Of a stretch of 64,000 nt of DNA, positions 12,131 through 22,864 are shown in pieces. The translations under genes were made by a program, and so were the position numbers. The stretch is from Epiperipatus broadwayi. Lineage: Eukaryota > Onychophora > Udeonychophora > Euonychophora > Peripatidae. Numbering within the stretch: the first letter of the stretch is position 1; the number at the start of each line of letters is the position of its first letter. The stretch is from positions 5,793,334 to 5,857,333 of the forward strand of contig JAQFVV010012405.1 of NCBI GenBank assembly GCA_028023455.1, in the 5' to 3' direction. The notes under the pieces are model-generated. The model searched no databases. It was not told where the DNA came from and saw nothing but the letters and a program-made list of their open reading frames with translations.

Positions 12131-12617
12131 CTTCATATTTAAGACTGTAGCATGAGGATCCAGATTATTATGTTAGTTGTTCGATCACCCGGACTAAAAG
12201 GTCTCCTTCACAGCAATGGTACGGTGGAAGGGAACTGGTACTCGGTGCAAATCCTGTGAGCAAATACACATTTGAGATGCACAGACTCAGATTGTATACT
12301 TTGTAAGTGCCTTAGTATATAAAATCTGACTGCCTAACATCAGTTCATCCCGCCATAATAATTTATGTTTCAGCATTGATCTGAAACAGAATCTAGTTTT
12401 GTAGGCATATGAGCTATATAGAGAAAATGTTAAATAATATGCGTTTAACAAAATATGATTTATAAATAATTATAATCACTTCTGCTAACTGATCTAAAGC
12501 AAATCTAATTCCAAATACATAGCATGAACTAGGCATAAATTATCATGAGCAAATTAAATCAATTTGTAATATAATAATAAGTCTCATGAAATGTAACTTG
12601 ATAAATTATAAAACTTC

Positions 12618-12826
12618 ATCACCTGCGAGTGATATATATATATATAACAAGCAAAGTTAAATTAAACAATTTGTAACCTGTAAACCAACATCATCTGCGA
12701 GTGATTTGAAACGCTATATATATATGTAAACCAAAACTGCTTGTATCCTTAGAATCATCACCTGCGTGTGAACTAAAACATCAAATATTAATAAATTGTA
12801 ATCCCTAAAATCTTCACCTGTGAGTA
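12618..12826. repeat. Four spaced copies of a CACCTGCGAGTGA-like motif
   Basis: The copies are at 12618-12633, 12691-12705, 12755-12770 and 12810-12826. Each contains CA(C/T)CTG followed by (C/T)G(A/T/C)GTGA or a one-base variant. Start-to-start spacing falls from 73 to 64 to about 55. The copies lie in otherwise AT-rich DNA. They include an E-box core, but no function is shown. Confidence 0.55.
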
Positions 12827-13908
12827 AGACAATCCATATAATTATGTTGTAAATTTATTATTTTTTTTATTAATTTCATCATTTATATTTTGGCTTTTAT
12901 TAAATTTATTTAAATTTTAACTTCTGCTTAGTGTCTCAATTTTGTTCATTATTAATTAGTTAACTATTAGTATTTAGTTATCATGAATCGCAATCCAAAT
13001 TTAGTAATGTTGGTCATGCTATACCTATATAGCTATACTTTGAAATATATCAATTTCCCATAGTCTCATGTTTTACCGATGTGTTACTGCCGGCATGCGA
13101 GTTAAGAAAGTACTGGTGTAGCCTTATATATGTCATCCATAAGGTAGTAAATCTTTGAGCATTAGTAAAGTAACTGAGATGAGATTGGACTCGGGGTCTC
13201 AACAACCTAATTTCAGTCAGTCTTGGGATGATTTACAAAAACTCTGGATTTTGTTGCACAAATGTACAGATATGACCGTTACAATACATACGACTTTTGT
13301 ACGAACAACTTTTAAGAACAACATTCCCAATCAAAAAAAAAAATGTGATTTGTGATCTTAATGAAATGACGCCATTACACAAAAAAATTGTTACTAAACA
13401 ATTGGCACTAAACAAACAATAAATGATTTGGGTTTTTAAATAATATTTATAAAAACACATTAAGTATACTCATATGATACTTACTGTGTAGCAAAACATT
13501 TCACATGTAATATTTCCACAGAAAATGGAGATCTCTACTAAAAATTTTCCCTCTGAAAATGTAGCACGTGATTGCAGAGTATGCTGGGATTTTTAACAGA
13601 AATGCTAATAAACATGCTTTTTTTAATAAACAAATTAAACCAAAAAAAAAAAAGCAACAAAAACTGGAAATATACAACTGTACATGAATCGGGAATAGCT
13701 GTTGTCAGAAAGAAATCTGAATAATAACTGAAAATGTTGAAGTATTACAAAAAAAAGATCGCGTTGATAAAGAAAAACATGTTTTGTCACGTTTACTCGT
13801 AGGGTTTATTTTCCTTCAATTTGATGTCATCGCGACATTACACATTTATTGTGGGTGTGAAAACACCTCCTATCTCCCCTATGTTGCAGCTCTTAATACC
13901 AAAATACC

Positions 13909-14253
13909 TTTTACTTCTATTAAGTTCCATTAAAAGTTATTTTTGGATTTCTAAAATTGTTATGAAGGAATCAATCAGGAACTCATAATCATTTAATTGT
14001 TATAAGTATATATTTTTACTGAAAGAATTTCATTACTTATCTCCAGAGATTTCAACTAATTGCTCTTTTCATTACTTAAAAAATTAATCTTTTCTGATCA
14101 CGTAATACCATTTTAATTTATTTAAGTTTACTATTCTTAAGAAGCTAAATTTTTAAATTACTGCGTATGAATTTTACATACACGTATATACATTGTCCTA
14201 TTACAATTAACCATTTTGTGTATGCATTTAAACATACACGCACATACATAACA
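13909..14253 (-). repeat. 3' LTR of the Gypsy element
   Basis: It matches 18607-19311 apart from two insertions there. On the minus strand it starts TGTTATGTATG, just after a purine-rich stretch (ACTTGGGGCAAG), a plausible polypurine tract, and ends near CTTAATAGAAGTAAAA. The end lacks the usual CA. Confidence 0.75.
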
Positions 14254-14581
14254 CACTTGCCCCAAGTTCACAGAAGTAATTACTAATCTTTCTTTTTTTA
14301 CATATTGATGGGGATTTATGACAGCTTCACTTGTTATATTACCTTCTAGTACACAGTTAATCTTTGTCACAGTGGGTAAACTCTGTTTCCAGTTTAGTAT
14401 CTTTATTTAGTACTATCTCATTGTTATCCATTATCTTGAATAATTCGAATATTACATCAAAGCTTTCAACTTTATGCAGTTGATTGACATGTTTGCATAA
14501 TATTTTTCCCATCATTCATACTAACAGTCCCCATTTGCTTTGATGAGTGACATATAACTATAGCTTTCAACCTGAATTTGT

Positions 14582-15257
14582 TTAGGTTATTTTTAACCCA
14601 CACTTTTTCCTCAGGTGTAAACTTGTGTTATTGGTCGGTTCATTATGATCCCCTGTCGGTACAATGTTTGATAATTTGGTCCACAGTTTTCGATCTAGAT
14701 ATATTTCAGCAAGTGATTTTCCAGATTTAGCAGTTGGAGTCAAATGCTGATAAAGCAGTGCGGCAAGGATTGCTTCTTGTATTCTTGTTTTCGTCACTTT
14801 GTTAATGGATGACTTAAGATTTTACATGGCTTTTTCTTGCCAATTTATTAGATTAAGGATGCTAAAGGAGAATGAGTAAATGTTTTATACCCTGTTCTTG
14901 CATGGCCTCGTGAAATTTCTCTGAAGCAAAGCAAGTTCCATTTATCTCAGACTAATGTTTCAGAATGATCATGGTATGAAAAAATTTCATATAATATATC
15001 AAATGTTTTGTCCGAACTAATATTTTTAACTAATTTATATTCAGACATCTTGCATATGCATCCACAACTACTAAGAATAAATGTCCCTTGATTGGACCAC
15101 AGTGATCGATGTTGATATGCTGCCACAGCTTTTCAGCTTTTGGCCATGCTTCAAACATTGATGGAGGTGCTTTCACACATGATTGACAATTACCATATTT
15201 TTCTATATATTTTTTAATATCAATGTTAATGTTCAACCACCAGATATAACTACACAA
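14582..15257 (-). pseudogene. Gypsy integrase remnant
   Basis: The frame 15030-15257 has the end of the zinc-binding domain (C-x-x-C in CQSCVKAPP) and the core start HINIDHCGPIKGHLFLVVVD, with the first catalytic aspartate. After broken sequence, 14582-14797 reads AALLYQHLTPTAKSGKSLAE, the conserved end of the core (LL.YR.TPH..TG.SPAE). Stops lie between the blocks. Confidence 0.8.
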
Positions 15258-15728
15258 TATAATTTACAATGCTCAGATGATTTTCATACAATAACAAAAA
15301 TTTGATTTCTCTCTTTATATGGGATGTCACCCCTTAGAATGCAGTCTTTTTAGATGGACAATTGCTTATGAACAAGTTATAGTTCTTTATGGAGAAAAGC
15401 TGGACATTGATTAGGCCAACCTGTACTAATTTTATTTATAATCCATTTGGTAGCCGTTGTCTTCCTCTTCCATACAACTACTATCCGGTATTGAGGGTTT
15501 GACTCTTTAGCATTTCGATGTAGTTATTTTCTATTTCCCTTTTATTGGTGTCCGACTGGTCAGGCATATGAGATAGAGCATTGGCATGCCCTATTTGCTT
15601 TCCGTTCTTATATTTTAGAATATAGCCATATTCTGCCAGAATATTGAGCCATTTTATCATGCAGGGACTAAGGTGCTTGGGAACTTGTTTGTTGCCTAAA
15701 ATATCAAGTAAGGGTTTGTCATTTGTTA

Positions 15729-15923
15729 TTATAGCAAATAGTATCGCATTGCAAGAGCTTCCTTGTCCAGGTGACTATAATTTTTTTTCACTTTGGACAA
15801 GATGTGCAGAGCATAAGCAATAGGTTGTTCACCTGACTGTACAGTGTGATATAGCAATGCTCCGAATTCAGATGGGACAGTAGTAAGAGTAACTTCCAAA
15901 TCATTATTATATTTCACTAGCAA
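15729..15923 (-). pseudogene. Gypsy RNase H remnant
   Basis: The 64-codon frame reads QPIAYALHILSKVKKNYSHL then DKEALA, matching the PIAYASR.L...E.NYS..EKE.LA motif of Gypsy RNase H. The first catalytic aspartate region (normally DAS..G) reads TVPSEFG, so the key residue is lost. Confidence 0.8.
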
Positions 15924-15957
15924 TTTTCTTGATCAGTTTCCCATTTCCATTTCTGGT

Positions 15958-16650
15958 TCATTTTAAGAAGTTCACATAAGGATCTGGCAACATGAGCATT
16001 CCCTTCCAAAAAAATTTATCAAAATAGTTTACAAATCCTTGAAAAGCTTGTAATTGTTTAGCATTGTTAGGTATTGGGGCTTTTGCTACAGCTTTGGCCT
16101 TTTCTGCGGCAGGGAATATACCATATTTGGAAATGATCACTAGCTTTCCAGCTACATTTTTGGATATTAAGCTTTGCCCTGAATTCATCAAGTTTTTTGC
16201 ATACTTTATGTAAAGAATTCTAAGTTTGTTTGCTGTAGTGGTGGTAACAAGGATGTCATCAAAAAATGGAATGATACTCAAATCCATTAAGAAGTGTTTC
16301 AATATTTGACTGAAAGATGCTGGGGGCAGAAGTTATCCTAATCTTATGTGCATGATTAATGTTAATATTTCAGCCACTTTCTCAGTGTCTAGTATATATT
16401 GGAAATCAGCATTTAAATCTAATTTTGCAAAAAAAAATTGATTTCTGAAGAGACACTATTATTTCTCTAGCATTGGGAACAGTGTATGGTTTTTGCTAAT
16501 AGCTTTGTTTACTGATACCCAATAGTTGCCACATAAACAAATTTGACCATTGGGTTTAGCAATAATTACAATGGCATAGCCCAATCTGATTTTTCTGTAG
16601 GTTCTAACATGCCTCTCTTAACTAATTCATTAATTTCCTTCTCAACTCTT
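15958..16650 (-). pseudogene. Gypsy reverse transcriptase remnant
   Basis: Upstream frames read GMLEPTEKSDWAMP, the conserved start of the RT palm, and then a fragment of the NG.IC motif. The open frame 15958-16302 contains FFDDILV, the catalytic box that is usually YLDDILV, with both aspartates kept. Later it has the thumb motif FQGFVNYFDKF, usually FLGLVNYY. Frameshifts separate the pieces. Confidence 0.8.
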
Positions 16651-17217
16651 TGATTCTGAGTGAATAAAACTTTGCATGGTTTGCCATTTCAGAGATTACC
16701 TCTAACGAAACAGGGATCATTTTAATAGTAACCAAGTTTTCCATTAAAAACCTAGGAAATTTGTCTGATTTTCCTTTCAATTTCAATCTTTTTAACAAAG
16801 GTGAGTTTTATTCCCAATTTTTTGAACCAGTCCTTGGCTATCAATGGGTTAATAGGATAATAAACTAAGTATAGAAGTAACTTGATTACTTTTCCTCTAT
16901 TCTATTCACGAAGGCTTTAATCACACCTTTAATTTTGCTAGCATTACCATTTATATCCAAAGCTTTTAGGTCTGTTTTCTCTATTGTTGGAGTTTTAGTA
17001 CAATTTGAAGTTACAGAAAACCATTCCAACAGTGAGATTGGAGATATCCCGCTCTCTATAGATAAGGGCTGGTCACACAATTTTAATTTTAGTATTATTT
17101 TGTGACATTCAGTCATAAATGTATTTTTTTATATTGCTAATTGATTTTCCTGTCTATTGAATGTACCCTTGTGACTATTTCTTTCTTTGGTAGGTTCATT
17201 ATTTTTATTTTTACACA

Positions 17218-17541
17218 TCACTTCAATGTGTTTTTTTTTTTACAAATTTTGCAACAATCATCCTTTTGGAAACAATTTCTGGCCTTGTGACCATTTTTCC
17301 CCACAATAAAAACAAATAGATTTTTACTGTTATAATTATTGTCTTTGATATTAGTAGATTCTTTTTTAATCAGTTTATGCATTTTGCAAATGTCACTTTG
17401 CGCATTACCATTTCCCTTAAATTTAGGGATCTTATAAGATTGCTGGAGAATTATTTCATAAGCTATCCCACATTTTATAGCTTCATTATAATTTAAATAA
17501 CTATCAGCCAATAAATGTTGCCTTAAACTATCACTAATCAT
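17218..17541 (-). pseudogene. Gypsy gag C-terminus with zinc knuckle
   Basis: The 107-codon frame ends with a CCHC-type knuckle in which the first cysteine is changed: F-x-x-G-K-N-G-H-K-A-R-N-C. A second short C-x-x-C pair follows (CCKICKK). Nucleocapsid knuckles bind RNA. The initiator at 17541 is only the first Met of an open stretch and not the gag start. Confidence 0.7.
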
Positions 17542-17691
17542 AGCTCTCAGAAATTTTTTATTAGGACCATGTCAAGGAAAGATCCATAGACACAATTTTT
17601 TGCCAGATTACGAACAGCAATATCAAAATCTTTTATTCTTTCATCCCTATCCTGATAATGGTTACAGAAATGAAGTCTGGTGACATGCCTA

Positions 17692-18044
17692 GAGGGATAG
17701 GGATTAAAATAATTTAATGATCGATCTTTAATTTGATTGTATGAAAAATCTTCAGGAGTCTGAGGTTTTGAGAACCTGTTTGCTATCTCTATAATTCCTT
17801 TACCAGAAAATATAATAATAATATTGCTATTTTAATATTATTCTCTTCAACTCTATTAATGAAGAGATATTTTTCAACATGTTCGATGTATAGGGGCCAA
17901 CCACTTGCCTCACTGATGTCAAACTCTCCGATTGACAATTGCATTTTAGCCAATCCTTCTATACACATAAATCTAACTGATAAAACCCCAATTGATTCAA
18001 GATTCGAATCAGAACTGTGTCAATTGCTATGTCTGGGAGCGTAA
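17692..18044 (-). pseudogene. Gypsy gag N-terminal region
   Basis: The frame reads SGWPLYIEHVEKYLFINRV like the copy at 11352, then shifts within ILLLYF. Beyond 17692 it continues into gag sequence (for example DRDERIKDFDIAVRNLA), showing the true order. Gag would package the element RNA; this copy is broken. Confidence 0.7.
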
Positions 18045-18833
18045 CTCTTGTTCTTCAGATCGCATGAGATCTAAATTTTTTTCCTGGTAAAAAATACAAC
18101 TAATAAAATTAAAATGTAGCATCTAAATACATATAAGGCTTTAACCTTAATACTGTGCACCTTGAGTGCTTAATTTTTCCACGAGAGTGACTTCTACAAA
18201 TCTTAACACAAGATTACGATTTTATAAAGATAAGAGTGGCTGTCTTATCTTCTATCTGCTTTCTAATTATATAGGCAAATCTAAAGCATTTTGATTTGAG
18301 AATGTGAAACTGTAGGCATACAGAAATAATGAAGATCTATACAATCTGTTAAGTCCTTCAATTTGTGTTGGCACATTCGGAGGCAAATCTCTCTGTACTG
18401 GAAGTTTAAGGTACATACGGTGATATCCAGTACTAAGGTTAAATGTCCATCTGCACCCCAGAAGCTTTTATGAGTAAGTGTTCTTTTCTTTTTCTCACTT
18501 GGCTTCTATCAATTGATTGTCCATTTACTCTTCTGATTGGTTCTTTCAGATCCTGCTGATAAGATAAATTATTTTATTTATTCAAGATACACCCTGGACT
18601 GGAGAATTTTACTTCTATTAAGTTCTGTTAGAAAGTTCTTTTTGGATTTTTAGAGCTGTTATCAATAAGTCAATCAAGAACTCATAATCATTTAATTGTT
18701 AATGGTATATATTTTTACTGAAAGAATTTCATTACTTATCTCCAGAGATTTTAACTAATTGCTGTTTTCATCTACTTAGAAATTAATATTTTCTGATCTC
18801 TGTAATAGCATTTTAAATTATTTAAGTTTACTA

Positions 18834-18993
18834 ACTGGTTTAGCATGAAATACGTATATTGGTGATTATTTATCTTTTCAGCATGTGTGTGATCAGGTGG
18901 GTCAGCGATATGAGATGGCACTGAGAGTGATGGGTCATGTGAAAGTCTGAGTTCGAACCCCCCAAAATGCAGGTTTAAGCCTGTACAATGTAT
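18834..18993 (+). mobile_element. tRNA-like short retroposon inserted in the Gypsy 5' LTR
   Basis: The insertion splits TTTAAGTTTACTA from TTCTTAAGAAGCT, which are contiguous in the 3' LTR. It carries a strong B-box-like GAGTTCGAACCCC and a weak A-box about 50 bp upstream (GTCAGCGATATGAGATGG). It is followed by CAGGTTTAAGCCTG, a short palindrome. No poly-A tail is seen and the target duplication is unclear. Confidence 0.5.
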
Positions 18994-19022
18994 TATTCTT
19001 AAGAAGCTACATTTTTAAATTA

Positions 19023-19211
19023 ATAAACACCTTCACACATAGAAAATCAGATATATTAATCTTTAACTGAGGTTTAAAGTTTATATCTGTGCTAGAGATA
19101 ATCTCTAGTTTCGAAAATGATTAGTAATAATCATTAGTGTATTTGTGTGAAATGGATGGCTTCAAAGTTGTGAGTGGAGGGAGTTTGACAATGGTAAATG
19201 AAAATGTAATA
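19023..19211. mobile_element. 189-bp insertion with 12-bp target duplication in the Gypsy 5' LTR
   Basis: The insert is bounded by ATTTTTAAATTA at 19011-19022 and at 19212-19223, which occurs once in the 3' LTR. This is the mark of a retroposition-type insertion. The insert has no tRNA boxes or coding frame that I recognise, but includes the palindromic TGATTAGTAATAATCA near 19119. Its family is unknown. Confidence 0.65.
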
Positions 19212-19902
19212 ATTTTTAAATTACTGTATATGTATTTTACATGCACGTATATATATCATCATCCTATTACATTTAACCATTTTATGTGTATGTATTTAAA
19301 CATACATTACAGTTAGTAACCAACATCATGAAAAAAAGTTAGAAAAAAGTTCTGATTTGCTGCTGTTTTATTGCTGAGACAGCGTTTGTGTTCCAGATGA
19401 CACTGTAATAGTTTAGGATATGTGGCTGCCATCATTTTTCAGAATTTGGCTTCAACTCATGAATTCTTGGGTGCTTAGTCCAATCGTCATATCAACAGAA
19501 TGCTTTTGATATTTGCTGATGCTTTAGCTAATAATGTCTAGTTACGAGAAAATGTTACGTTTTTCAATTGACATGTATAAATTATATTTTATTATCCCAC
19601 AAGTGTAAACACAAATTTATTTTGAGATTATTTTATAATTTTTTTTAAAAAACAAAACTATTTCACATTACAGGAAAAAGTTTTCTTTTTCATTGATGAA
19701 TTATATGTAATATTTGTTCAGTTTTTGCAAACTATTTACATGTTTAAATTACTTTTAAAAAGTACCACCGTTTTTAAATATAAATAAATGTTATAAAAGT
19801 ACAAATCTATATTTCACTCTCAAGATATTTGGTTTACTTTATATAAAAGTCTAGGTTCCACTATTTACATTTTTATATACACATCAATGTCAAAAGTACA
19901 TC

Positions 19903-19975
19903 GATTAGTTATCCCAGTATGGCTTCAGAAGCTCCACACAGTATTTAAAAGCAGAAACTAAACAGAAAATAGAAT
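19903..19975 (-). repeat. Short dispersed repeat (copy 2, inverted)
   Basis: The complement carries GAAGCCATACTGGGATAACT, TAGTTTCTGC and TATTCTATTTTC in the same order as 8351-8432, with small length differences between the blocks. Neither flank extends the similarity. Confidence 0.55.
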
Positions 19976-20087
19976 ACTGTATAGTACTATATCAGTATTA
20001 GGACTAAATCTAGAAATGGTTTAGTAAGTTTTAACTTTATATAATTTACAATTTTAGAAGTCTGTTATTATGTAAATTTGAAACCTT

Positions 20088-20157
20088 AATTCATGTTTCT
20101 CAAGAGCAATTTGAATTATATAAAGATAATTCAAATTGCTCTTGAGAAACATGAATT
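20088..20157. repeat. Perfect hairpin: 32-bp stem, 6-nt loop
   Basis: 20088-20119 and 20126-20157 are exact reverse complements, with loop ATAAAG at 20120-20125. No mismatch or bulge is visible. A pre-miRNA usually has mismatches, and neighbouring repeats are strongly diverged, so a recent inverted duplication is the simplest explanation. See findings. Confidence 0.9.
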
Positions 20158-21284
20158 TAAATAAGAATAAAAAAAGTAAGTTGAAGGGATAAGGATACCA
20201 ATAAAACTGTGGTAAAAAGAATAAATGAAAAAAGATAATCTATTTTTTAAAAATATGAAGCTCAAACGGAATTTGTTTAAATATATAATGAAAGCAGGGG
20301 AATTATGGAAGACGTTCTAGTAATTTGTGGGAATAAGGAAACAGTAGTTAGAGTGAAAGTTGATTTCTAATTGTAAAAAGAGATGTGTAAAAATGTTGAA
20401 GAGTAGGTTAGTAGATAGAAAATATTGAAGAAAGAAGCGTGGGTTGATGTGACATGCTAGATCCATGTTTTGACTGATAACAGGTGATGATCTATGTTGT
20501 GAAAATTATTTGCTGCATTTTTTTAAAAAGATTTCGCCCCCCCCCCCACACACACATTGGTCTTGTTTAAATTTAAATGTTAGTTGTTGTTTTTTCATAC
20601 TACTCACTAAATTTCAACATTTTAAGCATTTTGTTACTTCAGTAGCAACTTTTGTAATGGCATTTATTTCTGTACATTAAAATTAACTTTTTATAACATT
20701 TATATTTTTTAAAAATTTCCAGGGTTTATTGAATTAAATTTATTCTTTTTTTTTTTTTATTGGTGAAAGTGGGGAATGATTATCATTTTATATTTTTGTG
20801 ATAATATAGACATAGTGTGTATTAAAATAAAAAGGCAGTTGGGGGAAAGACAATATTAAGAAAATAGTTTATATTTAATCTTAGCAACTATTTAGTTTCT
20901 TCCCTTATTTAATTTTATTTCATTAATATTGAAAAAATAGAAAATAGTTAAATTAAATATTGTTAACTGATTCCAAATTAAATAAAAAAAATTAGTTTAC
21001 AAAATCTGTTTACAAATGTTTCAGGATTTCATAGGAAAAGAGAAGAGTAACGAAAATTGATATAACTTTTGTTGTTGTTTTTTATTACTTATTTTTTTGA
21101 AATTATGAAATATATATATACATTGTCTAGACTTAATCAAATATTGAGAGCATCGCATACATAATCTCAGTATCTTTTATTAATTCTTTTTTTTTTTTTT
21201 TTGGAGAATGAATTGAACATTTTCAGATTTGAATAAAAGTATTCCTTTTTTTTTTTTTTTAATTATTATTAGTGGTATATTTAT

Positions 21285-22864
21285 AATCACTATCATTTTC
21301 AACTATTATCGATCCACTGCATGATGAAGGTCTCTCCAATTCTAGCCATCCTTTCTGATCTCTAACCTCTCTTCTCCATATCACCCCACCACACTTATTT
21401 ATTTCATCTATCCATTTCACATGTGGTCTCTTTCTAGGTCTTTTTCAATCTCTTGGAATGTAGTTTAAGATTTCAACTGTCCATCTATTGTCATTTCTTT
21501 TAGTAATATGTCTATCCCACCTCCCCTTCAATCTCTTAATTATTTCAATGATATCAGTAACACTTGTTTATTTTCTCACCCATGTTTTTCATTTTCGATT
21601 TCTTCTTGTTACTCCTAACATGCATCTCTCCATACTTGGTTGATTAGTCTAAAGTCTTTGTATTGCTCTTCTATTAAGTGTCCAAGTCTCAGATCCATAA
21701 GTAACAACTGATAAAACACATTTATTAAAAATCTTCCTTTTCAAACACAGATATATATATATATTAATATTACTTTATTTCTACTAAAAGTACTCCAACC
21801 AAGTTTAATTCTATGATTAATTTCGGCCATTATGTTTCCATCTGTAATAATAATTTGATCAAGATATTTGTAGTTGTTCATTTTTTCTAACTCATCATTA
21901 TCAATTTTTATTTTCTTCTTTTGAGAAAATTCATTGAACATTACTTTAGTCTTTTTAACATTTACATTTAATGCTACTTTCTTACTTTCATCCGATAAGG
22001 CTTGCAACATTTCCTGAAGTTCTAAAGCATTATTTGCAAAAGCAATTATATCACCTGCAAAATCTAGATGGTTTAAATAATTATTTACTTTTACTCCCTT
22101 AGCTTCTATTTTAATTCACAAAATACTTCTTGCAAAACTGTTATAAAAAGTTTTGGAGATATGAAGTCACCCTGTTATCTAATTGTTATAGTTTTATTTG
22201 ATAAATATTTTTCAGAATATAGTAATATCCTGGCTCTATATCTCGATCCAATGCCATAATCACTAAAGAAATGCTTATAGAATCAAATGCCTTTTTATAG
22301 TCTACAAATCCAAAGTATATTGGAAAGTCATATTCATTTGTCTTTTCTATAATTTCTCTCAATACTTGGCTATTACCCACAGTACTAAAACCACTTAAAT
22401 CCACCTTGTTTTTTTAGGTGGTTAAAGTCCAAAGTTCACTATAGATGAATTGTAATTAACTTTGTAAAATTTTTGTATAGAACTGCCATAAGCATTTTTA
22501 TTTCTTCATCTGCCTCTTCACTGGAGCTTTTCTCTTATTTATATTATTTAACAGCTTTTTTAACTTCATTTAAAATCCTGGACAATTCAGATGGTATAGT
22601 AGTTGTAGGTGTTTTTCCTTGTTCTTTATTGCTATATAATTCTTGAGAGAACTCTCTTTTTAGTAATAGTTCCATCTTTTTTTCTTATTGCAGAAATGTT
22701 TCTTATCAATACCAATATGTTGTTTTATACTATTAAGACTTATTCTCTATAGTTTTCCTTACTAATTCACAAATATACTTTCTTATATTATTATCAACTC
22801 TTTTTTGCAACATTTTACAAAATTCTAGATATTCAATTCTTCTTAATGCATCCTTTATATATAT
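21285..22864 (-). mobile_element. RTE-like LINE copy 1, 3' part
   Basis: On the minus strand this encodes the RT and C-terminal part of an RTE-like non-LTR retrotransposon. The RT block reads GFSTVGNSQVLREIIEKTNE then FVDYKKAFDSI. The catalytic box is FAGDI near 22055, where FADD is normal, so an aspartate is lost. Then come NVNVKKTKVMF, IDNDELEKMNNYKYL and ITTDGN-like IITDGNIMAEI. Past 21740 the frame continues in pieces to the RTE C-terminus (WIDEINKCGG, RSMERCMLG). The remaining upstream part lies at 28638-29075, beyond the inserted LTR element. Confidence 0.85.

Larger units (their letters stand above)
11739..13908. other. Non-coding DNA with two small direct-repeat groups
   Basis: No gene is recognised. 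The span holds the 30-bp direct repeat at 12041-12130 and the spaced motif group at 12618-12826. The open frames at 13155-13355 and 13233-13460 resemble no family. Confidence 0.5.
13909..19311 (-). mobile_element. Ty3/Gypsy LTR retrotransposon, degenerate, with nested insertions
   Basis: The element reads on the minus strand from a 5' LTR at 18607-19311 to a 3' LTR at 13909-14253. Between them, in order, are gag N-terminus (18044-17692), a gag zinc-knuckle region (about 17541-17218), RT (about 16650-15958), RNase H (15923-15729) and integrase (15257-14582). RT before integrase identifies the Ty3/Gypsy order. No protease motif was found. Frames are broken many times, so it is inactive. I could not find a clear primer binding site or a matching target duplication. 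A piece of its gag is repeated at 11352-11738. Confidence 0.85.
18607..19311 (-). repeat. 5' LTR of the Gypsy element, interrupted twice
   Basis: It shares TTTTACTTCTATTAAG, ACTCATAATCATTTAATTG and TTACTTATCTCCAGAGATTT with the 3' LTR. It is about 360 bp longer because of insertions at about 18834-18993 and 19023-19211. On the minus strand it begins TGTAATGTATG. The insertions must postdate the element. Confidence 0.75.
19312..21284. other. AT-rich non-coding DNA
   Basis: Apart from the repeat at 19903-19975, the hairpin at 20088-20157 and a poly-C/CA run near 20537-20557, nothing is recognised. Confidence 0.5.
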
